Below are positions 16,081-26,221 of a stretch of DNA of 64,000 nucleotides, in pieces. Made by a program: the position numbers and the translations under genes. The stretch is taken from NCBI RefSeq assembly GCF_003464595.1, contig NZ_QRZF01000012.1, positions 1-64,000 on the forward strand. Direction: 5' to 3'. The DNA comes from Bacteroides intestinalis. Its GTDB lineage: Bacteria > Bacteroidota > Bacteroidia > Bacteroidales > Bacteroidaceae. Position 1 is the first letter of the stretch. Every line of letters starts with the position of its first letter. The notes beneath the pieces were generated by a model, which searched no databases, was not told where the DNA came from, and worked only from the letters and a program-made list of their open reading frames with translations.

Positions 16081-18078
16081 TTATTTCTTTGCTGGTGTCA
16101 CTGCACTAACATCTTGTGGTAACCATACAGCCATTTTTCCATCTCCGCGGTGTGACCATGCATAATAAGGAATCAGCGTAAGAGTTACATTAGGGGTTTC
16201 TAGTAATCCTTTCTCATTAATGACAAGAGATTGTGCCTGCATTTTTAATTCTTTAATGCCACTCAATATATCCGTTTTGTCCGTTACCTCTATTTCCGGT
16301 TTAGCAGGCAATAAAACACTCGATATATCGAAATTATTATCTGGCCACTCGGCACAGTATACGATGGGACCTCTCTCAAACGAAACCCTTCCCTTGTCGT
16401 CCTCTATTCTAGGATTAGCTTTTACAACACGGGGTTGCATACCGAAATGAATATCTATTTTATCTCCTTTTTTCCAATTACGTTCAATGCTGAAATACCC
16501 GTTTGTCAATTGGCTTTTAACAGATTGACCATTTACTTTTACGCTATACTCTTGCTGTTTATTATCTGCATAGGCGTATAAGTCACTGGGGAGTACCTCG
16601 TTCTTTGCCCATCCTGGAATACGGATCATTATATTGAATGGCTTACCGGAAGTTTTTGCTACCTCTACCTGCACTTCGCCATCCCACGGATAATTCGTAG
16701 TTTGTTTCAGAGAGATAGTTTTTCCTTCTACTTTCAGGTTTGTCGTATTCGACATGAAGAGATTGACATAAACCTTGTTGTCCTTTATGGCATATATATA
16801 GCCGGGAAGCGAAGGAATAAAGCGACTTATGTTGGACGGGCAGCAGGCACAACCAAACCATGGCTGACGGTGACAGGCTCCCTGGCTGAATTTGTATTCT
16901 CCATCCGATTCCAAGGGGTTAGGATAAAAGAATGTTCCCCCTTCCATCGAAACGCCAGATATCAATCCGTTATATAATGAGCGTTCCAGTACATCGTAAT
17001 ATTTGGCATCGCCATGCATGAGGAACAACCGATAGTTCCAGTATACGTTGGCAATGGCAGCACATGTTTCGTTATACGCAGTCAGGTTCGGCAACTCGTA
17101 ATTAGCGCCAAAGGCTTCGCCGTGATGTTTGGCACCGATTCCACCAGTGATATATAGCTTCTTGGAGACTACGTTTTCCCAGATATTATCAATAGCGTGG
17201 ACATAGTTCGAGTCACCGGTAAGGGCAGCCACATCAGCCATGCCTGAGTACATATAAGCGGCACGTACAGCATGGCCTACTGCTTCATCCTGTTCCACCA
17301 CCGGTTTGTGTGCCTGGCTGTATTCGTCTTTGCGGGAGGTGTATCCACGTTTATCCAAAAAGAATTTAGCCAGGTCAAGATACTTTCTCTGTCCTGTTAC
17401 CAGATACAGTTTAGCCAATGCCATTTCAGCAATCTGGTGCCCGGGCACATAAACCTGTTTACCGGGAGCATCGCCTATTTCACGCTCCACGCAATCAGCA
17501 TATTTAATGGCAATATTCAAAAAGTTCCGTTTCCCTGTGGCTTGATAATGAGCGATGGCGCCCTCAATCATATGCCCCAGGTTGTAAAACTCGTGGCTGA
17601 GATCTTCTACTTTCTCCCACCGTTTGCTGCCTGCCCATTCGTGCGGATGCTTGGGGTTCATAGTGCGGGAAGTATAGAGATAACCATCCGGCTCCTGCGC
17701 TGCCGCTACAATTACTAATACGCTGTCGATGTACTTTTCCAGTTTCTTATCCGGATAAGTCTGCATAGAGTAACTGGCACCCTCAATGGTTTTGTAAACA
17801 TCAGTATCGTCAAATGACAATCCTTCTACTTTATAACTATCGCTTGGATTGGCGGCTTTGATAAAATTCTCGTATCGCCCCGTTTCTTCGCATTTACTGA
17901 AAGCCAGCGGAATCGTTACTTCGCGATTAGCTTTGAGCCTCTGCCCCCAGAATTTATCGGTTACCTTTACCGAAGTAAAGGGTACGGGAGAAATGGGGTA
18001 TCCACCCTTGTTGCTTTGTGCACTTCCTTTTCCTATAAAGGAGATGCAACATAAGAAAATAATAATTCTAATTTTCAT
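16081..18078 (-). CDS. GH127-family beta-L-arabinofuranosidase-like enzyme
   Basis: A 665-residue secreted enzyme with a signal peptide (cleavage near KGSAQ). The (alpha/alpha)6-barrel core begins SVKVTDKFWGQRLKANRE and contains FGANYELPNLTAYNETCAA. The hallmark Cys cluster GCACCPSN has its cysteines at 410, 412 and 413; in GH127 one of the adjacent pair is the nucleophile and the cluster, with a Glu and Cys from NETCAA, holds zinc. C-terminal beta-sandwich domains follow (VNLFMSNTTNLKVEGKTI). The family removes beta-L-arabinofuranose residues from plant glycans. It is the last gene of the SusC-SusD unit, separated from susD by a hairpin. Confidence 0.88.
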   Translation of the reverse strand: MKIRIIIFLCCISFIGKGSAQSNKGGYPISPVPFTSVKVTDKFWGQRLKANREVTIPLAFSKCEETGRYENFIKAANPSDSYKVEGLSFDDTDVYKTIEGASYSMQTYPDKKLEKYIDSVLVIVAAAQEPDGYLYTSRTMNPKHPHEWAGSKRWEKVEDLSHEFYNLGHMIEGAIAHYQATGKRNFLNIAIKYADCVEREIGDAPGKQVYVPGHQIAEMALAKLYLVTGQRKYLDLAKFFLDKRGYTSRKDEYSQAHKPVVEQDEAVGHAVRAAYMYSGMADVAALTGDSNYVHAIDNIWENVVSKKLYITGGIGAKHHGEAFGANYELPNLTAYNETCAAIANVYWNYRLFLMHGDAKYYDVLERSLYNGLISGVSMEGGTFFYPNPLESDGEYKFSQGACHRQPWFGCACCPSNISRFIPSLPGYIYAIKDNKVYVNLFMSNTTNLKVEGKTISLKQTTNYPWDGEVQVEVAKTSGKPFNIMIRIPGWAKNEVLPSDLYAYADNKQQEYSVKVNGQSVKSQLTNGYFSIERNWKKGDKIDIHFGMQPRVVKANPRIEDDKGRVSFERGPIVYCAEWPDNNFDISSVLLPAKPEIEVTDKTDILSGIKELKMQAQSLVINEKGLLETPNVTLTLIPYYAWSHRGDGKMAVWLPQDVSAVTPAKK

Positions 18079-18105
18079 TTTTCTATATTGTTATTTCTCT
18101 ATGAA

Positions 18106-18156
18106 GCAAAACTTTCATTCCTAATTTGTATTTACAGATTAGGGAGAAAGCTTTGC
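18106..18156 (-). terminator. Intercistronic hairpin between susD-like and GH127 genes
   Basis: GCAAAACTTTCATTCCTAAT pairs imperfectly with ATTAGGGAGAAAGCTTTGC around a 12-base loop. It probably stabilises or attenuates the transcript, so that the enzyme is made at a different level from SusC/SusD. Confidence 0.6.
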
Positions 18157-18204
18157 TATAAAACTAATACCTATCTTCTATATACCTTTTTTATCCAATT
18201 ATTA

Positions 18205-19857
18205 TCAATATTCCGGGTTCTGTTTCAGGTTAGCATTCTTTTCCAGTTGCGTTCTTGGAATAGGCAGAATCGTTCTAAAACTTTCTTTTGATGCATCATG
18301 AGAGAACCATGATTTAGTGGTATACGCGTCAAAACGGATCATATCCTGACGGCGGCGAGCTTCCTGGCAAAATTCCCATCCCAGTTCGTCCAGCATGCGG
18401 CCATATTGAATGTCATCGCCACCTTCGTGGGTGTGTGCCACTCTGTTATCCCGACGCCCATAATCATAGCAACTACCTTTTTGCAGATCTGCGCCTGTAA
18501 CAGTGGCTTTATCTTTTGTACCACCTATGGCAAAATCACCTTTAAAGTTTCGGGCACGTACTTCTGTCACGATTTTGGCTGCTTCATCGGCTTGCCCTAA
18601 ACGTAGCAGACACTCTGCTTTCATCAGCAGCACATCGGCATACCTGAACAGAGGCCAATCATTGCTTTGCTGTTTGCGGGACCCCATTTCTATTTCGAAT
18701 TTTCCTAAGCGGAATCCGTGTACTTCTTCAGATTCGGCAATGCTGGGTACTTCATTTATATAAGATAGCGGCTTGCCGGAATATGCTCCCATTGTACACT
18801 TTAAGAGTTCGCCGGAAGCAGAGTATTGGTCGCCTTTGAACCAATTGTCCTGGTAGCGGGCGTCATCCGTATCGAACGTATTGATGAACTGCGGGGTAGC
18901 ACAAATACCGCCATAAGGCGCTTCGTTCAAGTTAAATGTGGCCTGATTAGCCGGTTGCAAGCTTTGGATAAAAATTGATGTGATGCCGAAATCATTGATA
19001 TATTTATTATCAAAAGGAATGGCGAAAATAATCTCTTTGGCATTCTCATTCTTTACGGCAAATACCTCTTTTTGACTGGCATCTAAATCAAAATGACCAC
19101 TTTCAATAAGCTTGTTACATGCTTCTATACATTCGTTCCACATAGGGGTTCCTGTATATACTCCTGCATTGATATACATCTTGGCCAATAATGCCCAAGC
19201 TCCCCATTGGTTGAAACGTCCGTACATAATACCTCCGTTCTGATTGCTTAGAAGAGGCATATTGTCTTTTATCTCTTTGATAATGAAATCAAAAACTTCT
19301 TTACGTGTGGATTGTTCCGGAAGAAAACCATCGGGAACATCATACTGTGTGATAATGGGTATATTTCCAAAAAAGTCGCATAACATGTAATAGTATGATG
19401 CCCGTAAAATCTTCAATTCGGCAATAATAGATTCTTTACCTTCGGTTACAGGAACGCTACCCGATTCTATCTGATAGATCACTCGGTTACAGTTGTTTAT
19501 TCCGGCATAAAATGTATTCCAGTTATTATCCGCATGAGGATCTTCCTCCGTCCACTTATGTTCGTGCAGAATCCGGTATTTACCACCATCAACCCAACCA
19601 TTGGGGCGGGCGGGAATAATAGATTCATCTGTTGTCAGTTCCATAATCCGGATGTAATTGTCCCAACTGAACAGGCAATCGCGCCAGTTTCCGTATGCAG
19701 TTCCCACAAGTGAGGAAAGGTCTTCGGCAGTAGGTTCGAAATCTTCGGAAATAATCAAGGAATAACTTTTGTCTTCCAGCTTGGTACATCCTACGGTCAG
19801 TATGGACAGTACGGCGATTATATAATAGGTTATTTTCTTTTTCATCTTACTATTCAT
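18205..19857 (-). CDS. SusD/RagB-family glycan-binding lipoprotein
   Basis: A 550-residue outer-membrane lipoprotein: the signal peptide ends in the lipobox LTVGC, Cys near residue 24. It has the SusD layout of helical TPR-like scaffold segments (AELKILRASYYYMLCDFFGN, FRYADVLLMKAECLLRLGQ) and ends with IPRTQLEKNANLKQNPEY, the typical SusD finish. It caps the SusC transporter encoded just upstream (6-bp gap) and binds oligosaccharides at the cell surface. The GH127 enzyme points to an arabinose-containing glycan. Confidence 0.92.
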   Translation of the reverse strand: MNSKMKKKITYYIIAVLSILTVGCTKLEDKSYSLIISEDFEPTAEDLSSLVGTAYGNWRDCLFSWDNYIRIMELTTDESIIPARPNGWVDGGKYRILHEHKWTEEDPHADNNWNTFYAGINNCNRVIYQIESGSVPVTEGKESIIAELKILRASYYYMLCDFFGNIPIITQYDVPDGFLPEQSTRKEVFDFIIKEIKDNMPLLSNQNGGIMYGRFNQWGAWALLAKMYINAGVYTGTPMWNECIEACNKLIESGHFDLDASQKEVFAVKNENAKEIIFAIPFDNKYINDFGITSIFIQSLQPANQATFNLNEAPYGGICATPQFINTFDTDDARYQDNWFKGDQYSASGELLKCTMGAYSGKPLSYINEVPSIAESEEVHGFRLGKFEIEMGSRKQQSNDWPLFRYADVLLMKAECLLRLGQADEAAKIVTEVRARNFKGDFAIGGTKDKATVTGADLQKGSCYDYGRRDNRVAHTHEGGDDIQYGRMLDELGWEFCQEARRRQDMIRFDAYTTKSWFSHDASKESFRTILPIPRTQLEKNANLKQNPEY

Positions 19858-19863
19858 TAAAGG

Positions 19864-22800
19864 TTAAAATACAATATTGGTTCCAATGGTAAAGGTACGT
19901 GTGGTAGGATACTTGTCTCTATCATCGTTTCCAGGAGACAGTCCCACTCTATTCACTTCCGGGTCTATGCCTTTATAGCCGGTCAGGGTTAAGGCATTTG
20001 AACAGGAGCCGTATACTCTGATGGATTTAATGAAACGCGTACCTGTCTTTTTGAAATTATAGCCCACTGTAATGTTATCAATTTTCCAGAAGTCTCCATT
20101 TTCTATATAATAACTGTTGAGCTCCAATGGCATTTCCTTGCTCAGCACCGCTTTTCCAAAAACTTTATCTTTGGAAGATTTCAAACGGTTATAGTTCATG
20201 ATGCCTGTATTTTCATAATACATTCGTTGGAAATTGAGAATCTGATAATCGAAAGCACCTCGCATGGTGATTCCCAAATCCCAGTTCTTATACCTTAAGT
20301 TGTTGTTCCATCCGGCATAATATTTCGGCAATCCGTTTCCGAGTACGTGCTTATTATCATTGTTTCGCATACCTACGAAGTCGTCATAACCCACGCGATT
20401 ACCTTCGCCATCCAGGTATATCCATTTTCCGTTTTCATCCACATCCACGACTTTATATCCGAAGAAGTTTCCAATTTTACCCCCAATCTCTATGCGGTGT
20501 GTACTGGTTTGTATGGGGTCGCCTGTCCATCCGTCATAAATGTAATTGGATGACACTTCATAGAGGTCATTCGATAAACTGACTAATTTGTCGTTGTTGG
20601 TGGAGAAGTTAATGCTTGTACTCCATGTAAAGTTTTTAGTCTGTACCGGAACTAAATTGACTAATATTTCAAGACCCCGATTGCGTAGTTTGCCCACATT
20701 TGCCATGGTGGTATTGACTAAATTCGGGGGAACCGGAACAGAGAAATTATAGAGCAGGTCTTTTATTTCTCTATTATAATAATCCACAGAACCACTGATG
20801 CGATGATTCAATACGCTGAAATCAAGACCTACGTTCCATTCGTGCTTTTCTTCCCACTTCAAGTTCGGATTCGGGTTTCTGGAAGGAACAAGGGTACGTA
20901 CCCATTTCCCATCGGAAAGAAAATATCCGCTATATGATAAGGTCGATTTTCCTAAAAACGAATCCTTGGGCTGGCTTCCGGTGACTCCGTAACCAATACG
21001 CAATTTTAAGTCGTCAAAAATATTCAGCGATTTAATGAAACTTTCCTCGCTCAGCCTCCAACCAAACGACACGGAAGGGAATAATCCCCATTCGTTGTCT
21101 GTACCTACCAGTTGGCTCGCTCCCTCGTAGCGCAGACTACCCATAAACAGATAACGGTCTTTGAAAGAGTAGGTAGCGCGACCAAAGAATCCGATCAGGT
21201 TTGTTTTTCCTTTATTGCTCGATAAGGAACTTAGTTTGTTGGCCAATCCTTCACCCAGTTGAATTTGTGAATAACCAAAGATGTCTGTCGGGAAGTCCTG
21301 GTTTTGTACCCAGAAGTTGAACCATTGGTTACTGGAATAACTGTATCCGCCCAATAAAGAGAAGTTGTGCGCCCCGATCTTTTTTTGGTATTGGGCAGTC
21401 AGTTCCATCAGTAAATCTTTTGTTGAATCTTGCCCGTTTGATGCGAAGCCGTTTTTAGAGTCACGGATATTCGATATATGATTTTTGGTTTCGGCATAAC
21501 CGCGTGTCTGATTATACTTGCTGAATGAGAACAAACCTGTCAGCGTGAGGTCCGAAATAGGAGTGTACGTAATATTTGCATTTAATCGGGAAAACTGTTG
21601 TTCGTTTTCTCCATCGCTCTCCTGTATCCGGGCCACGGGATTTTCGTATTGAAATAATCCTGTTTCTTCGTACCATGCTCCATTGTCGGATTTAACAGGT
21701 GCAGTAGGATTCATGATTTGAGCTTGACGGTAAACGAACCCATTAAAACTGGTTCCGTCACCTGTGGTTGAATACTTGTTTTGAGTATTAAGAATCTCGA
21801 AACTGGCAGTTAGTTTATCATCAAACATTTTATGGTTCACTTTAGCCCGTACATTCAATCTTTGATTATCTGATTTTTTAAAGATTCCTTGTGCCTGGCG
21901 GAAGTTGACGTTCAATAGGTAATTCGTCGTGCGGTTTCCACCGGTAAAACTCAAATTATGCACATGGCTGATTGGGGTTCGTGTGATCTGATCCAGCCAG
22001 TCGGTATCCTGCCCTTTATCCCAGCTGGTATCTCTGAAGCCATCTGCAATTTGCTGCCGGTAATCGCTCGCTGTAAGCATATCCATTTTACTGGCAATTG
22101 TCTGGGTATATACATAAGCATTATATTCTACCTTGTTGAAGTTGGATTCATTTGCGCGTTTCGTGGTGATGATGATAACTCCATTTGTTCCACGTGTTCC
22201 GTAAATGGCAGCGGCAGAGCCGTCTTTCAGCACATCAATACTTTCAATATCCTCGGGAGATACCATTCCGAAGTCACCGGGAACCCCATCGATAATAACG
22301 AGTGGATTGGTATTCGAGCCGTTGATGGTAGAACGTCCGCGTAACAGCATTTGGGTGCTTGCCGTGGGGTCACCGGAAGTTAATGAAATGCTCAATCCGG
22401 CAACTTTTCCCTGTATCAACTGGCCTATATCCTGTGACATACCTTTATTGAATGACTCGGCTTTGACGGATGCAACCGAACTTGTAACATCGCCTTTACG
22501 TTGTACTCCATAGCCGATAACGACTATTTCATCCAGCATTTTGGAATCTTCAACCATTACTACTTTTAGTGGGGAGGTACCATTAGCGGAAACTTCCTGT
22601 GGTACGTAGCCTACATAGCTGATGAGTAGTGTTGCAGTGGGCGAGGTGACATTTAAAGAGAAATTGCCGTTGAAGTCTGTTATGACTCCGTTAGAGGTGC
22701 CTTTTTCGATAACACTTGCTCCGATAACAGGTTCTCCCTGTGGGTCGTTAATGTTTCCTTTTACAACCGTTTGTGCGTGGGCGGCCATTGAAATGCCGGC

Positions 22801-22869
22801 AAACAGCACCAGGATAAAGAGTTGGGTAAATACAGTTTTTCCCCCAAGTCCGATTCTTAAATGTTTCAT
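19864..22869 (-). CDS. SusC/RagA-family TonB-dependent transporter
   Basis: A 1001-residue outer-membrane transporter. After a signal peptide comes the carboxypeptidase-like domain (about 35-110, with GEPVIGASVIEKGTSNG), the TonB box region MLDEIVVIGYG, the plug (about 120-240, with ESIDVLKDGSAAAIYGTRG) and a 22-strand barrel ending in TFTIGTNIVF. It imports oligosaccharides with the SusD partner. No STN domain is present, so it does not belong to the ECF-sigma type. Control is more likely through the AraC-type membrane regulator encoded upstream. Confidence 0.94.
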   Translation of the reverse strand: MKHLRIGLGGKTVFTQLFILVLFAGISMAAHAQTVVKGNINDPQGEPVIGASVIEKGTSNGVITDFNGNFSLNVTSPTATLLISYVGYVPQEVSANGTSPLKVVMVEDSKMLDEIVVIGYGVQRKGDVTSSVASVKAESFNKGMSQDIGQLIQGKVAGLSISLTSGDPTASTQMLLRGRSTINGSNTNPLVIIDGVPGDFGMVSPEDIESIDVLKDGSAAAIYGTRGTNGVIIITTKRANESNFNKVEYNAYVYTQTIASKMDMLTASDYRQQIADGFRDTSWDKGQDTDWLDQITRTPISHVHNLSFTGGNRTTNYLLNVNFRQAQGIFKKSDNQRLNVRAKVNHKMFDDKLTASFEILNTQNKYSTTGDGTSFNGFVYRQAQIMNPTAPVKSDNGAWYEETGLFQYENPVARIQESDGENEQQFSRLNANITYTPISDLTLTGLFSFSKYNQTRGYAETKNHISNIRDSKNGFASNGQDSTKDLLMELTAQYQKKIGAHNFSLLGGYSYSSNQWFNFWVQNQDFPTDIFGYSQIQLGEGLANKLSSLSSNKGKTNLIGFFGRATYSFKDRYLFMGSLRYEGASQLVGTDNEWGLFPSVSFGWRLSEESFIKSLNIFDDLKLRIGYGVTGSQPKDSFLGKSTLSYSGYFLSDGKWVRTLVPSRNPNPNLKWEEKHEWNVGLDFSVLNHRISGSVDYYNREIKDLLYNFSVPVPPNLVNTTMANVGKLRNRGLEILVNLVPVQTKNFTWSTSINFSTNNDKLVSLSNDLYEVSSNYIYDGWTGDPIQTSTHRIEIGGKIGNFFGYKVVDVDENGKWIYLDGEGNRVGYDDFVGMRNNDNKHVLGNGLPKYYAGWNNNLRYKNWDLGITMRGAFDYQILNFQRMYYENTGIMNYNRLKSSKDKVFGKAVLSKEMPLELNSYYIENGDFWKIDNITVGYNFKKTGTRFIKSIRVYGSCSNALTLTGYKGIDPEVNRVGLSPGNDDRDKYPTTRTFTIGTNIVF

Positions 22870-23097
22870 GAATAATTAGGATTAAGATTAATACATACAG
22901 GCAACCCATTTGTGTGCATTTCAATTTATGACTATGAATGAATGACTTAATTAGTGCCTGTTTTTTACATTCACAAAGAAAAGTCAGAAGCGAGAAAGTC
23001 AATGGTGGTATTTTCTGCATAAAGTGGGTACAAATGCAACAGGGGGCATTTTGTTCAAATACCCCCTGCTGTATGTTTAAAATGCCCCTATGGTATA
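22870..23097 (-). promoter_or_regulatory. Control region of the GH127 PUL with GC-capped dyads
   Basis: Between 23018 and 23099 half-sites CAAATGC/GCATTTTG (23031-23053), CAAATAC/GTATGTTT (23056-23078) and AAAATGC/GTATATT (23079-23099) alternate, separated by 7-8-base C- or G-rich linkers. GGGGGCATTTT also pairs with AAAATGCCCC. Spacing is 25 and 23 bp, so this is not one of the exact 22-bp arrays. It is a good candidate operator for the neighbouring AraC-type regulator. I could not identify a -7 box with confidence. Confidence 0.5.
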
Positions 23098-25923
23098 TTA
23101 CGATGGTTTGTTCTTTTTCTGAAATTCGCTGGGAGTCATTCCGAAAGCATCTTTGAAGGTCGTTGTAAAATGTTTATGGTCGCTATATCCCAACGCAATA
23201 ATTACTTCGGAAACCGTTATATTCGGGTTTTGGAGCATGATGCATGCATGCTTCATTTTAATGCTGCGGATAAATTCCAATGCGGTTTGCCCGGTAATGG
23301 CTTTCAGCTTGCGTGAAAATGTAGCACGGGTAATATTTAGTTGCCCGGCCAGTTTGGATACATCGAAACCGGGGTCTCCTAAGTTAGCCTCCACTACTTC
23401 TAATGCTCTTAGTATGAGTTGTTCGTCCTGAGATAGCGTCTTCAGGTGATTTATTTCAATGTCGGGCGTTTTTTGGGAAGGCTCTGCATATAGCATTTTC
23501 ACCTCAGTTACCTGTTCGAACATTTTTCTATTGTTACCCCGTTTTACTTTTTGCAGGTAAAGATAGAGCATATTCCAAGCAAAGCCGGCGAAGATGAGGA
23601 AATAGATAGTATAGGCCCACCAGGTTTCATACCAGGCCGGCAGTTTGTAGATGGTGATTGTTGCCACCTGATTACTCCACAGACCGTTTTCGTCGGTTGC
23701 TTTTACTTGCAAGATGTGTTTTCCTTTATCCAGACGGTTATAAAATGCTGTATTCTTTCCGTTTGTCGGATAATTCCAGTCATCATCTACTCCTGATAGT
23801 TTGTAGGCATATCTGATCTGAGAAGCATTCCAATAGTCAAGGGTCGAGAAACAGATTTGGATATTATAACCATCCGCTCCGATTTCGACGTCTCTACCAT
23901 CCGACAGGGGATAGTGTTCATCGAAAAGCAAAGACTCATCACCTACTTTTATATTGGTAATAATCGGTTTTACCGGTTTAGGTATGCTTTCGAGTCTGTT
24001 ACTCGCCTGGATCGAAATAAAGCCCGGAATACCGCCAAAGTACATCGTATTATCGGCTGCTTTATAAGCTGCACGAGGTAGAAAACGGTCTAATAAGAAT
24101 GATTTCCGGGGAGCAGTATAATTGAAGAATACGTTGTTTCGCGGATTAAATTCTTTCACCTGCTGATTCGTTAAAATCCATACATGATTAAAGGAATCTA
24201 CCAGAATCATTTCCAGTACATCGCCCTTCATATCACATAGCTGGCTGTAGTCTGTATAGCCGTTTTCTGCCAAGGGGTCCAGGCATAATATTTCACTGGA
24301 AAAGGTTCCAATCCATAATTTACCATCAGAGGTGGCATCTATGCAAGACAGATCTTTATCGTTCGGAAAGAATTGAGTGGTTTTGTTTTTTTCTATTTTG
24401 TACACGCCTTTTCTACTTACACAGGCCCACACGGCCCCATCGGTTGTTTCGGTAATTCCCCCGACATTCCCTTTGATGGCATCCAGCATTTCAAGCCGTT
24501 TGTTTTCTGGGTCGTAAACAAACAGACCGGTCGTGGTCCCCATCCAAAGATTTCCTGTTGCATCTTCGTAAATTGTTTCGAGCGTACCGGGGTTGTCTGT
24601 AATGGTTCTCAAGTGAATCGCTTCCTCCATGTTCATCGATAAATTGACTTGTGTAACTCCATATACCCTATTGTCTTCAGTCATGGCCCATATTTTCCCT
24701 TTCTTCTTTGACTTTATGAGGTAAGGTATGACTTGTAAGGGGTGATTTTGGGTACCTTTACAATCATTGTAATGTACTATTATATCCCGGTCGGGAGAAT
24801 ATAGGCATATTCCATATCGATCTTGTGATAGCCAGAAAATATTATCATCATCTTTGCAAAGGGATACTATGGCCGGATTTCCGTTAATTCTTCGCTGTAA
24901 AGCGGGTATTTTATACTCGCTGATATAGCTATCCTGAAGATTGATGATAAAGCTCTTCTGGTCATAAGCGGCTACCCACAGGTTTTTATCTTGATCCTTT
25001 ATGACCTCACTCAGCATCTTATTTTCCTGTGGCAGGAAAGAGGAAGTATCTACCTGTTCCAACAAGCCTTGCGAATTCATTCTAAATGCCAAAAGATTAT
25101 TTAGTGTAGTTACCCAAATATAGCTATAGACATCATCTTGCACCATGTTGAGCACATAGTCATCCATATCATTCTGCTGCCTATGCGTAGCTGGCTGAAA
25201 GGTGTACATGGAATCTTTACCTGCCTTGGGATCAAAACGTTTTATACCGTCCCCCCATGTGCCTACCCAATAATATTTCAGGCTTTTGTCCTGAATGATA
25301 AAGTTTTCGTATGCAGTTTCCTGTTGAGAGAAGCTTTCTATTTCGTGGCTTTCTTTGTGCAATTTATGTAGGCCCGCACCTCCGATACAGATCCATATCT
25401 GATGCTCTTTATCTTCATAAAAGAAATCAACTCTGCCATATCCTTTATCTATGGGATATGACGTTTTCAGGGTTCCATCCGGTGAAAACTGATATAGCTT
25501 GTTGGAAACTCCTACCCACATATTTCCATCGGACGTAGAGTTTATAGTGATTATCTTTTCATCCTTTATATCGGGAAAGTTTAGTGGATGAATACGAAAG
25601 GTGGCCTTGTCGAGTATATAAACTCCTTTACCGGTCCCCAGCCAAAGCCGGTTTTGCATATCTTCAGCTATGGTCCATATCAGATTACTTTGCATCACTT
25701 GGCGGGTGTGCAAGTCGGAACGGAATATCTGAACACTGTATCCGTCATCCCGGCATAAGCCGTCGGAAGTGCCGTACCAGATATATCCTTCTTTATCTTG
25801 AAAGATACGATGTACAGAATGTATCGGCAATTGAGGTAGTTGAGGCAAATCCATTATCTGCTGAGCGAAAACGAATAATGGAAATAGAATGGCACAAAGG
25901 GCTGTGATATATCTGTTTTTCAT
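23098..25923 (-). CDS. Membrane-bound propeller sensor with AraC HTH, lacking kinase and receiver
   Basis: This 941-residue protein has the front of a hybrid two-component system (HTCS): a signal peptide, two-component propeller repeats (WYGTSDGLC, WLGTGKGVY, WVGVSNKLY, WMGTTTGLF), a Y_Y_Y domain (about 690-760) and a membrane helix (YTIYFLIFAGFAWNMLYLY). After only about 60 residues it goes straight into an AraC HTH (about 835-938, with FDVSKLAGQLNITRATFSRK and ALGYSDHKHFTTTFKDAFG). The histidine kinase and receiver of a normal HTCS (compare 45838, 1346 residues) are absent, so binding of sugar outside must be transmitted mechanically or by dimerisation. It faces the susC control region and is likely its activator. 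Confidence 0.85.
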   Translation of the reverse strand: MKNRYITALCAILFPLFVFAQQIMDLPQLPQLPIHSVHRIFQDKEGYIWYGTSDGLCRDDGYSVQIFRSDLHTRQVMQSNLIWTIAEDMQNRLWLGTGKGVYILDKATFRIHPLNFPDIKDEKIITINSTSDGNMWVGVSNKLYQFSPDGTLKTSYPIDKGYGRVDFFYEDKEHQIWICIGGAGLHKLHKESHEIESFSQQETAYENFIIQDKSLKYYWVGTWGDGIKRFDPKAGKDSMYTFQPATHRQQNDMDDYVLNMVQDDVYSYIWVTTLNNLLAFRMNSQGLLEQVDTSSFLPQENKMLSEVIKDQDKNLWVAAYDQKSFIINLQDSYISEYKIPALQRRINGNPAIVSLCKDDDNIFWLSQDRYGICLYSPDRDIIVHYNDCKGTQNHPLQVIPYLIKSKKKGKIWAMTEDNRVYGVTQVNLSMNMEEAIHLRTITDNPGTLETIYEDATGNLWMGTTTGLFVYDPENKRLEMLDAIKGNVGGITETTDGAVWACVSRKGVYKIEKNKTTQFFPNDKDLSCIDATSDGKLWIGTFSSEILCLDPLAENGYTDYSQLCDMKGDVLEMILVDSFNHVWILTNQQVKEFNPRNNVFFNYTAPRKSFLLDRFLPRAAYKAADNTMYFGGIPGFISIQASNRLESIPKPVKPIITNIKVGDESLLFDEHYPLSDGRDVEIGADGYNIQICFSTLDYWNASQIRYAYKLSGVDDDWNYPTNGKNTAFYNRLDKGKHILQVKATDENGLWSNQVATITIYKLPAWYETWWAYTIYFLIFAGFAWNMLYLYLQKVKRGNNRKMFEQVTEVKMLYAEPSQKTPDIEINHLKTLSQDEQLILRALEVVEANLGDPGFDVSKLAGQLNITRATFSRKLKAITGQTALEFIRSIKMKHACIMLQNPNITVSEVIIALGYSDHKHFTTTFKDAFGMTPSEFQKKNKPS

Positions 25924-26028
25924 AGTCTGTATTCTTTAGAATATGCTTTGGATTTAGAAGAAACAAAGTGGAAAGTTATCAAGAAAATCTTGAACTCGCA
26001 AGAAAGAAAACGAAAATATGATTTACGT

Positions 26029-26196
26029 ACCTACCGGAACTTCAAGAGTAATGCTTCCGGTAGTAATATCCAAAAGAGCGTTTGCGAACTGAATGATAGC
26101 AATGCTGCCTTGATGTTGGCGAGTACAAAGTTGACATAAAAACAATGCCAAAAGCCGGATGTGGAGAGTCTGTGTCTCTGGTATCCGAGGTTTTTT
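26029..26196 (+). pseudogene. Decayed DUF3836 copy 3 (3' end) with its terminator
   Basis: About 37 codons matching the C-terminus of the DUF3836 proteins survive (RNFKSNASGSNIQKSVCELN then SNAALMLASTK), without signal peptide, start or promoter. The hairpin AAAAGCCGGAT/ATCCGAGGTTTTTT at 26150-26196 is a degenerate form of the copy 2 terminator. The rest of 25924-26221 holds nothing else that I can support. Confidence 0.7.
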
Positions 26197-26221
26197 GTTG
26201 TTAAAGCGTGAGAATATCCTG

